Positions 45,751 through 56,592 of a stretch of 64,000 nucleotides of DNA are shown piece by piece. Numbering within the stretch: the stretch's first letter is position 1; each line of letters starts with the position of its first letter. The position numbers and the translations under genes are program-made. Source of the stretch: Hypoxylon rubiginosum (lineage: Eukaryota > Ascomycota > Sordariomycetes > Xylariales > Hypoxylaceae); assembly GCA_902806565.1 (NCBI GenBank), contig CADCXA010000025.1, positions 2,232,001 through 2,296,000 of the forward strand. Direction: 5' to 3'. The notes beneath the pieces were generated by a model. That model did not search any database, had not been told where the DNA came from, and saw only the letters and a program-made list of their open reading frames with translations.

Positions 45751-46445
45751 CTTGATAGGGAAGACGTTCCACAAAACCAACGGTTCAAGGAATGCGATGC
45801 ATCACGATCTCTATGGTATTCCCTCTGCTACGAAAGAAAATATATCTCGGGACTTTAAAGTCTGGTGGAGTTGGAGACGGGCTAAGAATTGTTGCCACAG
45901 CCGCGGAGATGTGTATAATATAAAAGCTGAGATGAGTAAGCAGCGGTTTCCGTCGCCTCTATTTTGTTCCAAGGTTGTCTCGCTTCTTTTCTTATCGCCA
46001 TGTCACTAAAAGTTTATCGCCAAATCTCAAAGATTAAAGTGGATTGGCGCGGGGCGGTTTCCGAAATCGCGGTCTCTTTGGACCGGGCATCAAACATTAA
46101 TTTAATTCTTATGTACTTGGTCAAAATCAACATTGAACAGACACTCACAATATTACATATTGCATAAAGCTGCTTGAGCTGAAGTGCCTACAACACTCAG
46201 GTACCCAACCAATCACCGAGTCTGACTAGCTTATTGTCTACTAATCACTTCCAACGTGATAGTGTGCCATTGTTTTACAGGTTGCGATGGCCAGAACTGC
46301 TCCCGCGTTGACGTGGTTATGACTGCACCCTCACGACACCCACCTCTCCGGTTTTACCTTCAAGGGGTCTCGGCTTTTATAATAGCCATAGCCGCCTTGG
46401 ATATCCAAAAAGTCCTAACTCAAGCTGGGTCTTGATCATTCTACT
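45751..46445. promoter_or_regulatory. Divergent promoter region between cnxABC and the WD40 gene
   Basis: These 695 bp separate two start codons pointing away from each other, so both promoters must lie here. Two CGATAA elements in the cnxABC orientation lie 22 bp apart (listed separately). A short frame at 45740-46009 is not a gene. Confidence 0.6.
45992..46019 (-). promoter_or_regulatory. Pair of GATA-factor-type sites (CGATAA)
   Basis: CGATAA on the minus strand occurs at 45992-45997 and 46014-46019. HGATAR is the binding consensus of fungal nitrogen regulators of the AreA/NIT2 type, and close pairs are their typical arrangement. The sites are about 240-270 bp before the cnxABC ATG. GATA hexamers are common by chance, so this is only suggestive. 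Confidence 0.3.
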
Positions 46446-48217
46446 ATGCGTTTCTCGACGGCCATTGAGTGTAGGATCCTATCCACCCCATCTTATTAGA
46501 CGGCTGCCTATCCCCTTTCTTAAAAAATAAAAACAAAAAAAATCATTCTTTCTACTTACAATTATGTGGCGTTAGGAATCAGATACTAACCTTAGCCACT
46601 AGCATCGCCTCACTCCTGTCCGAGTCCAGATGGCCAACTAATTGCTATACTACTACCGTCAAGCATTGTAGTACGAGATGTTGAATCCCTGGAAATATCC
46701 CGTACCATCAAGCTACCACCAGATCTCAACGGTGGTGTAACGCATTTCGTATGGTCACCTTCTTCTTCAAGAATCTTAGTCGCCGTCACCGATCAGATAC
46801 ACGTGTTCTCAGCCAGGAGCGGCGATTTTCATGGGACTGCTAGGCTCCCACCTTCGCTTGCTAAGTCTACGTTTATCGATTTTGGGGCAACCGATGGCGA
46901 AATTTGCATTTGGTCACCGTTTGGCGTCAAGCTAACTCTTCTTAACCTCCCGGCCTCGAAAGCAGTGGAAATTGCCAACCCTAAATTCTATCATGCTGCG
47001 TCTGCAGCAAGGGGTTACTCCTTTCGAGCGACCACGCATCACCTTGCTTTGCTCACGAGGACTTCCGGCAAGGACTTGATTAGCATTCACTCACCGGTAA
47101 CGAGGGAGGTTGAGCGGTCCTGGTACCCAGACACCATCGATGCCCAAGGACTAGCCTGGACTCCGGACGGGAGATGGTTGGTGGTGTGGGAATCATCAGT
47201 CCAGGCTCCCAGGGTGCTTTTCTACACTTCTGATGGCCACATCTTTAAGGATTGGCGAGGTCCACTCCAACATGCACCTGAAGACATGGGTCTTCCGTCC
47301 GGTGCAGGTATCAGGACAGTCACCATTTCTCCAGATGGTCAGCACGCCGTGGTCGCTAACGTCTCTACCTGCCTGTGCGTTTTAAACATCCCCTCTATGA
47401 CTGAAGCAATGCGGCTCCGTCATCCCTCCGTTGTCCAACCCAAAGATACGTTACAGGTAAGTCGCCAAGTCGCCCCTTCGGTAGGGTTGCAGTACATATT
47501 CAGCTGACTATGAAGGTCTGGCAAGAACAAAATACTCTTCCAAATACCGGATCGTTTTCGCCCCCAGCGTTCGTCAAAGCTACCCAAGCGGTGACCCCAC
47601 AATGGACAGCCTTGAATAGTCTTCAAGAGCCCATGTCTGGCTGTAATCTAGCTAAGTTCGACATTTCGTCCTCACTCCTAGCCACTAGGCTAGACGACGC
47701 CCCAGGTACGATCTGGATCTGGGACATACCTAGTTCTGATCTCCGGGCTGTACTCATGTTTCATTCGAATGTGACAAAATTAGAATGGCACCCTGTGCAA
47801 CCTGAACTTCTCCTCATGAGGTGTGAGGGGGGCAACTATGGTAGCCTAATGTTTGTCTGGGATCCTTTAAGCCACGGCCCGCTCTTGATCAATATGGAAC
47901 ACGAAATCCCCGGGACCGTTGGTAGTAAGACGTACGCCACCTGGTTGAAAACGACAACAGAATCTGCAGCCATCTTCTTCACTAATAGTGCCACCTGCAT
48001 GATTGTTTCTCTTGCGGACTCAGATGAGGAACCCCTCCCCTGGCGAGATGGCACTGCGACTGCCTACCCCATCAATCACGGGGCCGACGCGGGCATGCAG
48101 TCACCGGGACTCGTATCACCTATAGAAGATGCCGAGAATAGTATTGACATTGATACGGATGATTATACGAGCGAGCTCGATGATACTTTTCAGTTCAAAA
48201 AATTCATCAACCACTAG
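46446..48217 (+). CDS. wdr8: WD40-repeat protein of the WRAP73/Wdr8 family
   Basis: Wdr8/WRAP73 proteins act at centrosomes and spindle pole bodies; in fission yeast they work with a kinesin at the spindle pole. Exons: 46446-46470 (MRFSTAIE), 46603-47456 and 47516-48217. They give 526 aa; human WRAP73 is about 460. The short first exon is supported by family-like MRFS..., a phase match and the ACTAACC...CTAG intron end. Repeats include CPSPDGQLIAILLP with VVRDVE, THFVWSPSSSRILVAVTDQIHVFS, GLAWTPDGRWLVVW and VTISPDGQHAVVA. The family-typical QWTALN plus ATRLDDAPGTIWIWDI segment is at about 322-364. The C-terminal 40 residues are acidic. Intron 2 has two in-frame acceptors 12 nt apart (CAG at 47503, AAG at 47515); I prefer the second because the only CTGAC branch motif precedes it. 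Confidence 0.85.
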
Positions 48218-49896
48218 TCTACAGACACAGAAGGCTTGTCATATCTCAGATCATCATATCTCAGAGAGACATAGGATAGTATCTTATTAGGTACCCACCG
48301 CTGTGGAAGTATACAGCCATTAGCTTGGCTCCGGAGGTATAGCCACTCTTCCCGATGCAGGAATGGATAATTTGACCACCTAAGGGCTGCGTCGTATGTG
48401 CGGGTCTCGTACCGCTTGTGCGGTGATCCGCCCGATCTCTTATGTAGGTACCTTTACGTTTAGGAGTTAGTCGAACGAGACGCATGACGGCACACTACTA
48501 AAGACATATTCGGTATTCGGTCTAGAAGTAATGGGACTCGATACCACAACACATCTCATTCAGAAATCGCGATCGCTTCGAAAGGACTAAGTCGCCTTTG
48601 GGAGTGCGCTAACCCCGTCCGGTTGGTTAGGGAGCTAGCAAACGAGGTGGAGGGCAGCCTACTCGTTTACCTACCTACCTACCTACACAACGGCTAAGAC
48701 CAATGGTATATCTTCGATGGTAACATCCATGCACACGTACGCTCTGGGAATCATTCAATCTATTGTGAAAGGTGTCCCAACGGCGAAACGTCAACCCCTA
48801 GGCGAACACCCCCGCTGGACTAAAATTTAGACATTAGTGCAAGGCACTATTACAGCTCAGATATTTATGATTATGAGCATGGCATCTCGAAGCTAGGAAG
48901 AACGCCACCTCAGTCCGATCCCCTTGTCTCCAGAACTTGCAGTTTGCCCAACACTGTCGAAAAACCTGGTCCAGAAATGCCGACAAGTCAAAATCCAGGG
49001 GCTTGATGCGATGGTATCGGGGATCTCGGTCGTCATTCGCCCCCCCCACGATCTAGGAGCCTCAGGCCCTCCCCCGGCCATGCTCGCTATTCAAACAGCT
49101 ACCCGGGTCCGTGGGATCAAGCACGCGCTTAAGGCTATCTACCTAATTACCCCACAACAGGACAGATTAGCCTTTCTTAAACGCCATTTGCAGTAACCCG
49201 AGCATGTGCTCATACTACGTCTTTGACCTACGGGCCGTTCTTGCAGCACTAGTTATTAGGGACGACGTTTTCTCACCGGGCGTTGAGTCCTATTCGCACG
49301 ATGGTCATTCGCCGTGGCCCTATCAGCCCTGACCGACTTTCAGATGACCATTTCGGCAATGCAGTCGCTTGGTGGCAGTCTCGGCATCTTGTTGCTTTTC
49401 CATTGCCCGGCATGCACGTTAGAGTCTTCCAAGCCATCACACAGCAATCCTATTGGACATGGTGCGATACTGAAGACGCTATCTTGGTACTCACCTGAGA
49501 ATGCGTCTATACATCTCCATCTACAGCTATGGGCATCCTGTAGAGATCCCTGGCCCAATCGTTGGCTCATGCCACATTGCTACTGCTTTCAAGAAATGTG
49601 CCTGATGGACTCACACCAACACGGCACGACATTCTGAAAATGCTCTCATGCAGATCATACTGGCAGTATATACCCCGATTTGAAACGCATCATTGTGTAA
49701 CGTCGTCGGTGTTGTCTTCACGAGAGAAATAGGCTGCCACGTCCTCTAGATCGTATATATATCCTCGTGCAACATATAAAGAGCCCCATCGGGTCGTCCA
49801 TACTGTTGTACTCGTTCCACACGACTTTACTATCAAGGGTGCCCCTTGCCGAACGTTCCCGAGTAAATCTTTCAGAGCTGCAGCTGTCCGTTCACG
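48218..49896. other. Intergenic 1.7 kb, no gene recognised
   Basis: This lies downstream of the WD40 gene and upstream of the RRM gene. Overlapping short frames (48834-49196, 49283-49637) are not protein-like. A CTAC microsatellite of four to five units lies at 48667-48688. Confidence 0.5.
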
Positions 49897-51395
49897 ATGT
49901 CTTCGGACGCTTTTTCTCACCAAGTCCCTATCAACGGAACTATTCAGTCCAAAGTGCTGCCAGGGAACCAGACGAACCTGTACTACATTTTGGTCTCAAA
50001 TGTGAGCTCAGCATAAATTGGGGTGGACATCGTGCGACCTTTCGCGTTGAATAGCTTCATCGTACTGACGAGATGCTCGTGAAGCTACCGTGGCAGACGT
50101 CTTGGCAGCAGCTCAAAGACCATGTGCGGACCGTGTGCAGCGTTGAGCGGGTCGAAGTGTTCAACGAGAGCACGTCTGGCTGGATTTCGGTTCGAGGTCG
50201 GGAGAATTACGATGCAGCTCTCCGTACGATGTTCCCCGAGTGTATTATACGTATGAGAAGTGTAACTAACATTCATACCCCTTCAGGTCTGCTCAATGGG
50301 GGCGCGTTCAACGGGCGAGCGCTTCTAGCAGACGGCAAGAATGCCACCGAGTCAATTATGATCAGGGAACCCGTAGGCACAGCTGGTACCAGCGGCTCCT
50401 CTTCCAGAACCTCTAATACGCCAAGGTATCAAACGCCGCCTTCGACGCAGTATTCGAACAGCACCCCGCCATTGATGTCTCCGGTTGCGACAGGATATGG
50501 AGAGGTAGCTTTTTTCTTCCGATCTCGAGCATAATCGAACCACTTTCACTGTATGATTTCTAACGTCTTCTAGTGGACTTCTCCTGCTACGCCCTCGTCG
50601 TATGCAGCTACTTCGACAATGGATTGCACTCCCTACGCCATGTCGGTCACTATGCCGTATGACTACAACGAAGTACCAAGCTGCTATAGCTATGATGCTT
50701 CCAATAGCAGCTATTTGGACCAGCCTACCATGGTTTCGTCTCCCACGATGGTGCCATACCCTTTTGAGGCAGGCTACTCGCAACAATACCATGTGGATGA
50801 GTATCGGAATAATGACTACGCCATGTATAACAGTATGCCTGCCCCGGACCCTAGAACAGCACGGCTAAATGACAATTCCAGTGGCATGGTTCCCACCAAG
50901 CAACGCAAGATCATCGTGAAACAGCTTCAACCATGGACCACTTTCAACCAGGTACAAGAACTCATCCGAAAGAAAGCTGGATCCGATGCTGATAAAGTTC
51001 AGCATATCGATCTACCGCTATCCGAGGGGCAAGAATCAAATAGAGGTTATGCTCTCGTCACGTTCCAGAACGAGGAAGTGGCCAACAAGCTAATCCGGCG
51101 GCTCAACGGACACAAGCACGAAGGCCGCGAATTGAGAGTGGATTACACCAAGGAAGGCGTATCGGAAAATGAAGTTGCTCGGCCCCGGATCTCGGGGCAT
51201 AAAGAGCGACGGGAGGACAGGGATAAGAGGGACAAGAAGGAAAGCCACCGAGGGGCAAGCTCTAATGACAAGAAGACGAGCTCCAACGACAAGAAAAACA
51301 AGTCTCATAAATCATCAGGCGTCGTCATTGCTCACGGCTCTTCAACTTCGTCGAAAAAATTGGACGCCAAAGAGAAGCCTAGCAAGAGACATTGA
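49897..51395 (+). CDS. RNA-binding protein with two RRM domains and a Lys-rich tail
   Basis: A predicted RNA-binding protein, 427 aa; I cannot name the orthologue. Exons: 49897-50001, 50085-50223, 50287-50504 and 50574-51395. RRM1 spans about 29-108, with RNP2-like YYILVSNLPW joined across intron 1 and a degenerate RNP1 (SGWISVRG), then LLNGGAFNGRALLADGKN. A Ser/Thr/Pro/Tyr-rich linker (about 115-260) follows. RRM2 is at 265-349, with RNP2 KIIVKQL and a good RNP1 RGYALVTF. The tail (350-427) is Lys/Arg/Ser-rich, with repeated SSNDKK units. Intron 2 (63 nt, GTACGA to CAG) has no stop and a length divisible by three; I remove it because the RRM fold fits better without its 21 codons. Intron 1 could also end at TAG 50054, which would add 10 residues. 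Confidence 0.82.
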
Positions 51396-54300
51396 AGCAA
51401 GCAAGCATTAGGCTAACATAGCTCGTTATGAGCTGAACCACGAGGCTACGAATCTCCTTTCTCTAAGGGTGAGGGCAAGAGGATCTACTAGCACTCGTTG
51501 TTGAATTTCCTTCCCTTTTTTTCAAACTCTGGGATGGAAAGGACGGCCTAGTATTGGTTGAGATGCGCATTAGGATACACATTAGGAGAGGCTCAACTGT
51601 CGTTACCGCCGTGTATCTACGCGAACTGTAGATGTCCATATGAAAATTAAGGATATTCATTGTCCATGTTCAACCGGTAAAACCCGAGTATTACTAGATG
51701 CTGGTCAGCCTAGTCTGCCTTAGATACCTAGTGTTGAACACTATGCGTGTCATTCCAGAGCCGGACAAGAGCGTCACCTCTTTTCCAGTCTAGACTACGG
51801 AGCCTCACGGCGACCCCAACTTGGCGTCACTCACCACGTCATCCGCGATAGCAACAATGAGACGAGCTCGGCAGCAGAAAAAGCAAGTGTCGTTATCCTT
51901 GGTGTGAAGGCAGTATTGAATTAGAATGTATGTGCTCATGCTATGCCACATGAGCTATCATTTTTGGGGGTTTTTTCTTCCCACACCTATATATTGTTTT
52001 CGTTCGTCGGTTTGCATGTAGTTCGGCTGTCGTCAGATTAGTACCTACCCATCCTTTCAAATATGCATGTCATGTAGAACCCATGCCGGCTGCAACGCAT
52101 GCATGCACCCTGAAACAGACCCCCTTTTTTTTCCATATCTCCCTTACCCTCTCCCGTCCTTCCAATGAAAGCCCGTTCTTGTTCTACGTCACTTACCCCT
52201 TGTCTTAGAAGCCGGGTAGCTTGTTACACGGCATCCGTGGCCCACAGGTGTGTGTTCCTACCCGGTCTGCGGGTACCAGGTTCCCCAGCTCGAATCCCCC
52301 CCGGTGAAGCCCACCCCCTCCCCCCACGCATCTCACGCACCCCAACGTCTTATTATTAAACTTGCGCGGGTAGAGGGTGACGGCAGATGCCAGCGCCGTG
52401 GCGTCCTACGCGAAAATCTGGAGCTGAGACAGCTGAAGGCAGCGCAGGGAAAGACTAACTACATGCGGCACCGCACCTGTTCCGCCTGAATCTCCGAGTT
52501 GCCCGTACCCCTTAGTTAGGCAGCTAGTCATGCAGGCCATTGCCTTTCACAAGGCCAGATCTACCGATTCGTCCCCCGCTTGTACGGGTCCGGAGCGCGA
52601 CCTATCTTCCGGAGTGTACCTATAGGGGGCCGCGGTGCGTTCTGGATGGAGAACTGAAGATACCTTACCTACCTAATGTTGCCTCTTCTCTCTTTTTCTT
52701 TCTCCTTTCCAACACCCGAATGAAGCGTTGGAGATAACAGCGTTACGTGGCGCAAAGAGTATATTGACTTATACCGGTCGAAGATAACGTCAGGCAAATC
52801 TGACCGGACCAAGCCTATCGAATTAATGGGGCGGAGAATGCTCCGAGGCGGTTTTCTATTGGCTAAGACCTTTCTTTACCGGAGCAATAGACCGCGGCGG
52901 GATCCGGCGGCCGGGGCTTGCTCGCGCCACAACCCCAAAGGTGTCTATGAAAACACTTATAGCCGTCGTATCCGTCATCGTCGGAAAACCACTGTCACCG
53001 TTCGAAGAGATCGTGCGAGAAGATTGCGCAATCTAGGTAACCGATGCTTGATATAAAGTTCTTGGCGGGCGGGAGCTGGCTGGCTGAACGAATTTGGTTA
53101 TTCCTTCTTCTTTCGTTGCCGTACGCATCTCGCCGGTCAGGAACCCGGGAATCCAAGTGGTCGGTGGGCTAAGGGGTCAGATGCATTCTTCCGAGCTCAG
53201 GGGTCTTAAAATTCCTTCGTAGGGCCGAAGTTTTCTTCTCTGCAGGAGACTCGTCATAAAAATAAAAAAACGCCAGCGGGCGCAGGTGGGATCAAACCCC
53301 GACGCGAACGCGCAGGTCCTTACCGTGGGTGGCTCCCTCTCTCTCATTCCCAGCCCTGCGGTTTACCTACATGGGCAATGCACGTAGCTGGACAGGCGCG
53401 GGCATTAAGGCCGCGCCCATCGTAGGCGTGGCGTCGTACGGGCTAGATCCGCGGGAGGCAAGTCTGTGCTCGAGCCGTTGGCTTGCCGCAGCAGAAAGTG
53501 TCAGGCCGCGGCTATGGCACTGGCTCCCCCTGGCTCGTGGCGCGAGCTTTCTCCCCCCTTTATTATTTACCTGTGCAGGTAGCTACCGATTTGATCTAAA
53601 CATGCTCATGTAGAAAAGTGATCTGTCACTCTTTCGATGGCTGCAGATGAGGCAGCATCAAATGCTGATGCGTCTTTGATCGGACGAGTTAAGTCGTCAT
53701 CAGCCCAGCCACGTTCTGTTTGCGTGCCGTCTTTTCCCAGACCGCTGGCCAACCGGATCTCACCCTATCCTAGCTAGAGAAAGCCGGCGAGGGATACACC
53801 GAGAACAATCAAAAGCAATCAAACCTGCCCTTCCTCCTCCTCCTCGAAGCTTCCATGATGCTAGTTTTCCGCATGTTCGGATGATGAATTGGGTTCTTGT
53901 ATCTATGTAGCGTCGACATGCTTTCTTTTCTTTTTCTCCCGATCCTGGAGGATCCGGAGTACTCGACAGCTTCACGAAGCCATCAAACCGCCTCGTCGAG
54001 GGGCCACGGTAACACCTACTACCTGCGCCATGAAACTCGCCCGCCGTGGCTCCACAGAGCAAGTTTTTTTTTTTCGACCGGTGAAGATGTCTTTGCAGCA
54101 AGATGCTTATGCTGTGGTCGTGGAGTACGTAACGAAGCGGATAAAGATTCATATCGGCAGCGCGAGGTAGTCTATCAGCATCCGAGACTAGTGTAGAGGC
54201 GGATGAGCTGGTAGCGTTGGGGGCGGAGAGAGGAGAGAGAGAGAAAAAAAGGAGGTAGTTCAGGCTATACAGACACGGACACCCTTTTTCAAGGGTTTGA

Positions 54301-54952
54301 CATTACCCCTTTCAAAGTTGTCACATCTGTCCGCAATACATCTTTTAGGGACTTCGAGGTCGCCATCATTATTACAACACTGAGGACATTAATGGCATTA
54401 TAACAGAGCGTGAGACGTATAGCTGATGATAATATACCTACGTTATTACTACCTTGCCTCGAGTCGATTTAGAGTGCTTACATGTCGTAAGGTACCGTAA
54501 TTAGATGGACGAGGGAAGGAAATCTTCTGGCTCCAGGTGCCATACTCAGCAGGTCCCCCTGTCATCGTTCATCGGGGTAAATCCGCATGGATAAAATCTG
54601 CGACCCAATCTTACCTACCTTACGGTACAGATGGGCCATTTTAGTTAATATCGCCCAGTGGAGACGCTCCATTATTTCCCCGGCAGATAGTAGATTAGGT
54701 AGGTTAGGTAGCTGTAAGCTCTTTGGTGATCTCGCCTTTCGCCATGAGGCCACCCCCCCGGGCCTACCATCCCCGTTGCGCTTTTGGTGGCGAGTCATCA
54801 CGATGGAAAGAGAGGCACGAAGATGGGCCAAAGGCCTGCCAGTCAACTTTAGTCTACATTTCGTCTAATTGAACACTTCAGTCTAAAAAAAGACCAAAAG
54901 GCAAGGCTCGAGATTTACCTAGATACCTAGTAATATTAGAGAAAAGAAAAAG
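51396..54952. other. Gene-poor stretch, 3.6 kb
   Basis: There is no supportable gene. Frames at 52165-52489, 52826-53056, 53329-53613 and 53760-54196 are short and overlap on both strands. A tRNA-like B-box on the minus strand near 53290 was considered and rejected. Confidence 0.5.
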
Positions 54953-55996
54953 ATGAGAAGCATACCTTTCTTCCGTGCAATCTTCCTCCTGCTACCCCTG
55001 ATCGGCACCTCCCGAGCCCTGCTGCTTCTACCCAACAGCAGCAGCAGCAGCAGCGTCGACGGTACCACGACAGCAGAAGACGACCTCCTCTCCACGCAGG
55101 ACGTGTCGGGCGACACAGAGTGCGCCGCGGCATCGGCCGCCACGTCCTTCTTCCTGAGCTTCGTCAGCTACGGGAACTACACGGCGCTGCCGGGGGATGG
55201 GGACGACAGCGGGGGGCTCGTGCCGCCGCAGGTCGTGTCCATGTCGTTCGCCGTCGCCAACGAGGCCAACGGCGTCTACACCATCTGCGCGTTCCCGCTC
55301 GGCTACCTGTCCGGCGGAAACCCCGGCACCTGGATCGACGATCCGTCGTGGCAGGCGTGCGCCGACCGTAGGGTTCGTAGCCTTTTTTTGTCTTTTTTCT
55401 CCTAAAACCCCCCTTCCGCCAACCCCTTTTTTCAATTATCTTTTGAAATAAATAAAATAAAATAAAGAAAAGACGCCTCGTAAGGGTTACACCCCTAAGG
55501 CACACTCGAAGTCCTTAAAAAAGCTCCTCGAAGCACCTTTATTGACTCTCCATCGTCGCAGGATACCGACGGCAAACACCGTTTCACGATCGCCACGGGC
55601 GCCGCATTCGGCCTTACGGACCGGTACATTACCGTCAACCAGACCTGGTTCTGCCACGACGATGCCGGACGCCTGTAAGTTTACAATTTTCATTTATGAT
55701 GTCCTTCCGTTCCCCCCATCCCCCGGTGTCCGTCTCTATCCTAAACCACCTAAACAACGCGCACCAAGACCCGCACGAAGTGAGAGGCGGTCAGAAAAAG
55801 ACGAAAAAGGAGGCATCCTATTTCATGTTCCCCCTTACCCCTATGATCTCCCTAACCTACCTACCCTAGTGTTGCGTACACGGGCATCGCGAACGGCATC
55901 CTGAACATGTCCTGCGCCGACGGCGGCGAGCTGGGCGGCTACCACGTCGAGAACTGCACGTCTCCGGACGTAGAGCTTCCGGTCACTCTGCTGTAG
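54953..55996 (+). CDS. Small secreted protein with six cysteines
   Basis: I do not recognise the family. Exons are 54953-55372, 55562-55674 and 55870-55996 (219 aa). Residues 1-23 are a clear signal peptide (MRSIPFFRAIFLLLPLIGTS), followed by a Ser-rich stretch. The mature part has six Cys (in ECAAA, TICAF, QACAD, WFCHD, MSCAD and ENCTS), compatible with three disulphides, and four N-glycosylation sequons (NYT, NQT, NMS, NCT). There is no transmembrane segment or GPI signal. Introns of 189 and 195 nt are long for this window. The donor of intron 1 is uncertain: AGG|GTTCGT keeps the frame, but a better-looking GTAGGG six bases upstream does not. Donor 2 (GTAAGT) and both acceptors (CGCAG, CCTAG) are good. 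It is probably an extracellular or effector-like protein. Confidence 0.75.
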
Positions 55997-56592
55997 AATC
56001 CTCGCAAGCCGACCTTTTTTCTCCACTTCGATTCTTGGGAAGGATTAATCGACTGAATAATAATCATCGCGAATGAGCCGTCCTCGCATTTCCTTGAGAT
56101 CCTACCAGCGGATCAGCTTTCTGCCTGCCCGAATTAATCTTAGTTATGATACAGGCGCGCGGCGGCATAATAATAGTTAAGATATATAGGGGGCTAAAAC
56201 GAAGGAGGTAAGCTACGAAGGATGACTACGGTAGCAGGGATTTCAAAATTCGAGTATTCAGTAATAATGGGGTTTCAACTAATATTAATTCAGACGCCTA
56301 TGAAATCTACGTAAACCATTGTACCTAGTCTAGACGACTATGCTGCCTTCGTGTGCGATATGTGCGCAACACGAACTAGTAGAGAGCCACCACTGTGTGG
56401 CTTAGAATCGTGAAATTGATAGCCTCCCGAAAATCACCGCAGTTTTGTACTCGTAAATGAAATGTGTCCTCCACAGCCACCTAACCGCAGACTAGAAGCC
56501 ATGCCTATGCCTGTGAGAGAAGCCAAACGCAAGTAGCAGTCATATTGGCTAGTTGCTAGCAACTGATCGAGATGTTAGGAGTAGACTGTCGG
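55997..56592. other. Intergenic 0.6 kb between convergent genes
   Basis: These are the 3' flanks of the secreted-protein gene (+) and the GTPase gene (-). AT-rich, no ORF of note. Confidence 0.55.

Noticed and set aside
53265..53345. tRNA-like signal on the minus strand (GGTTTGATCCC B-box followed by a T-run)
   Set aside because: The T-loop lacks the invariant C, no acceptor stem pairs with the 3' end and no A-box fits.
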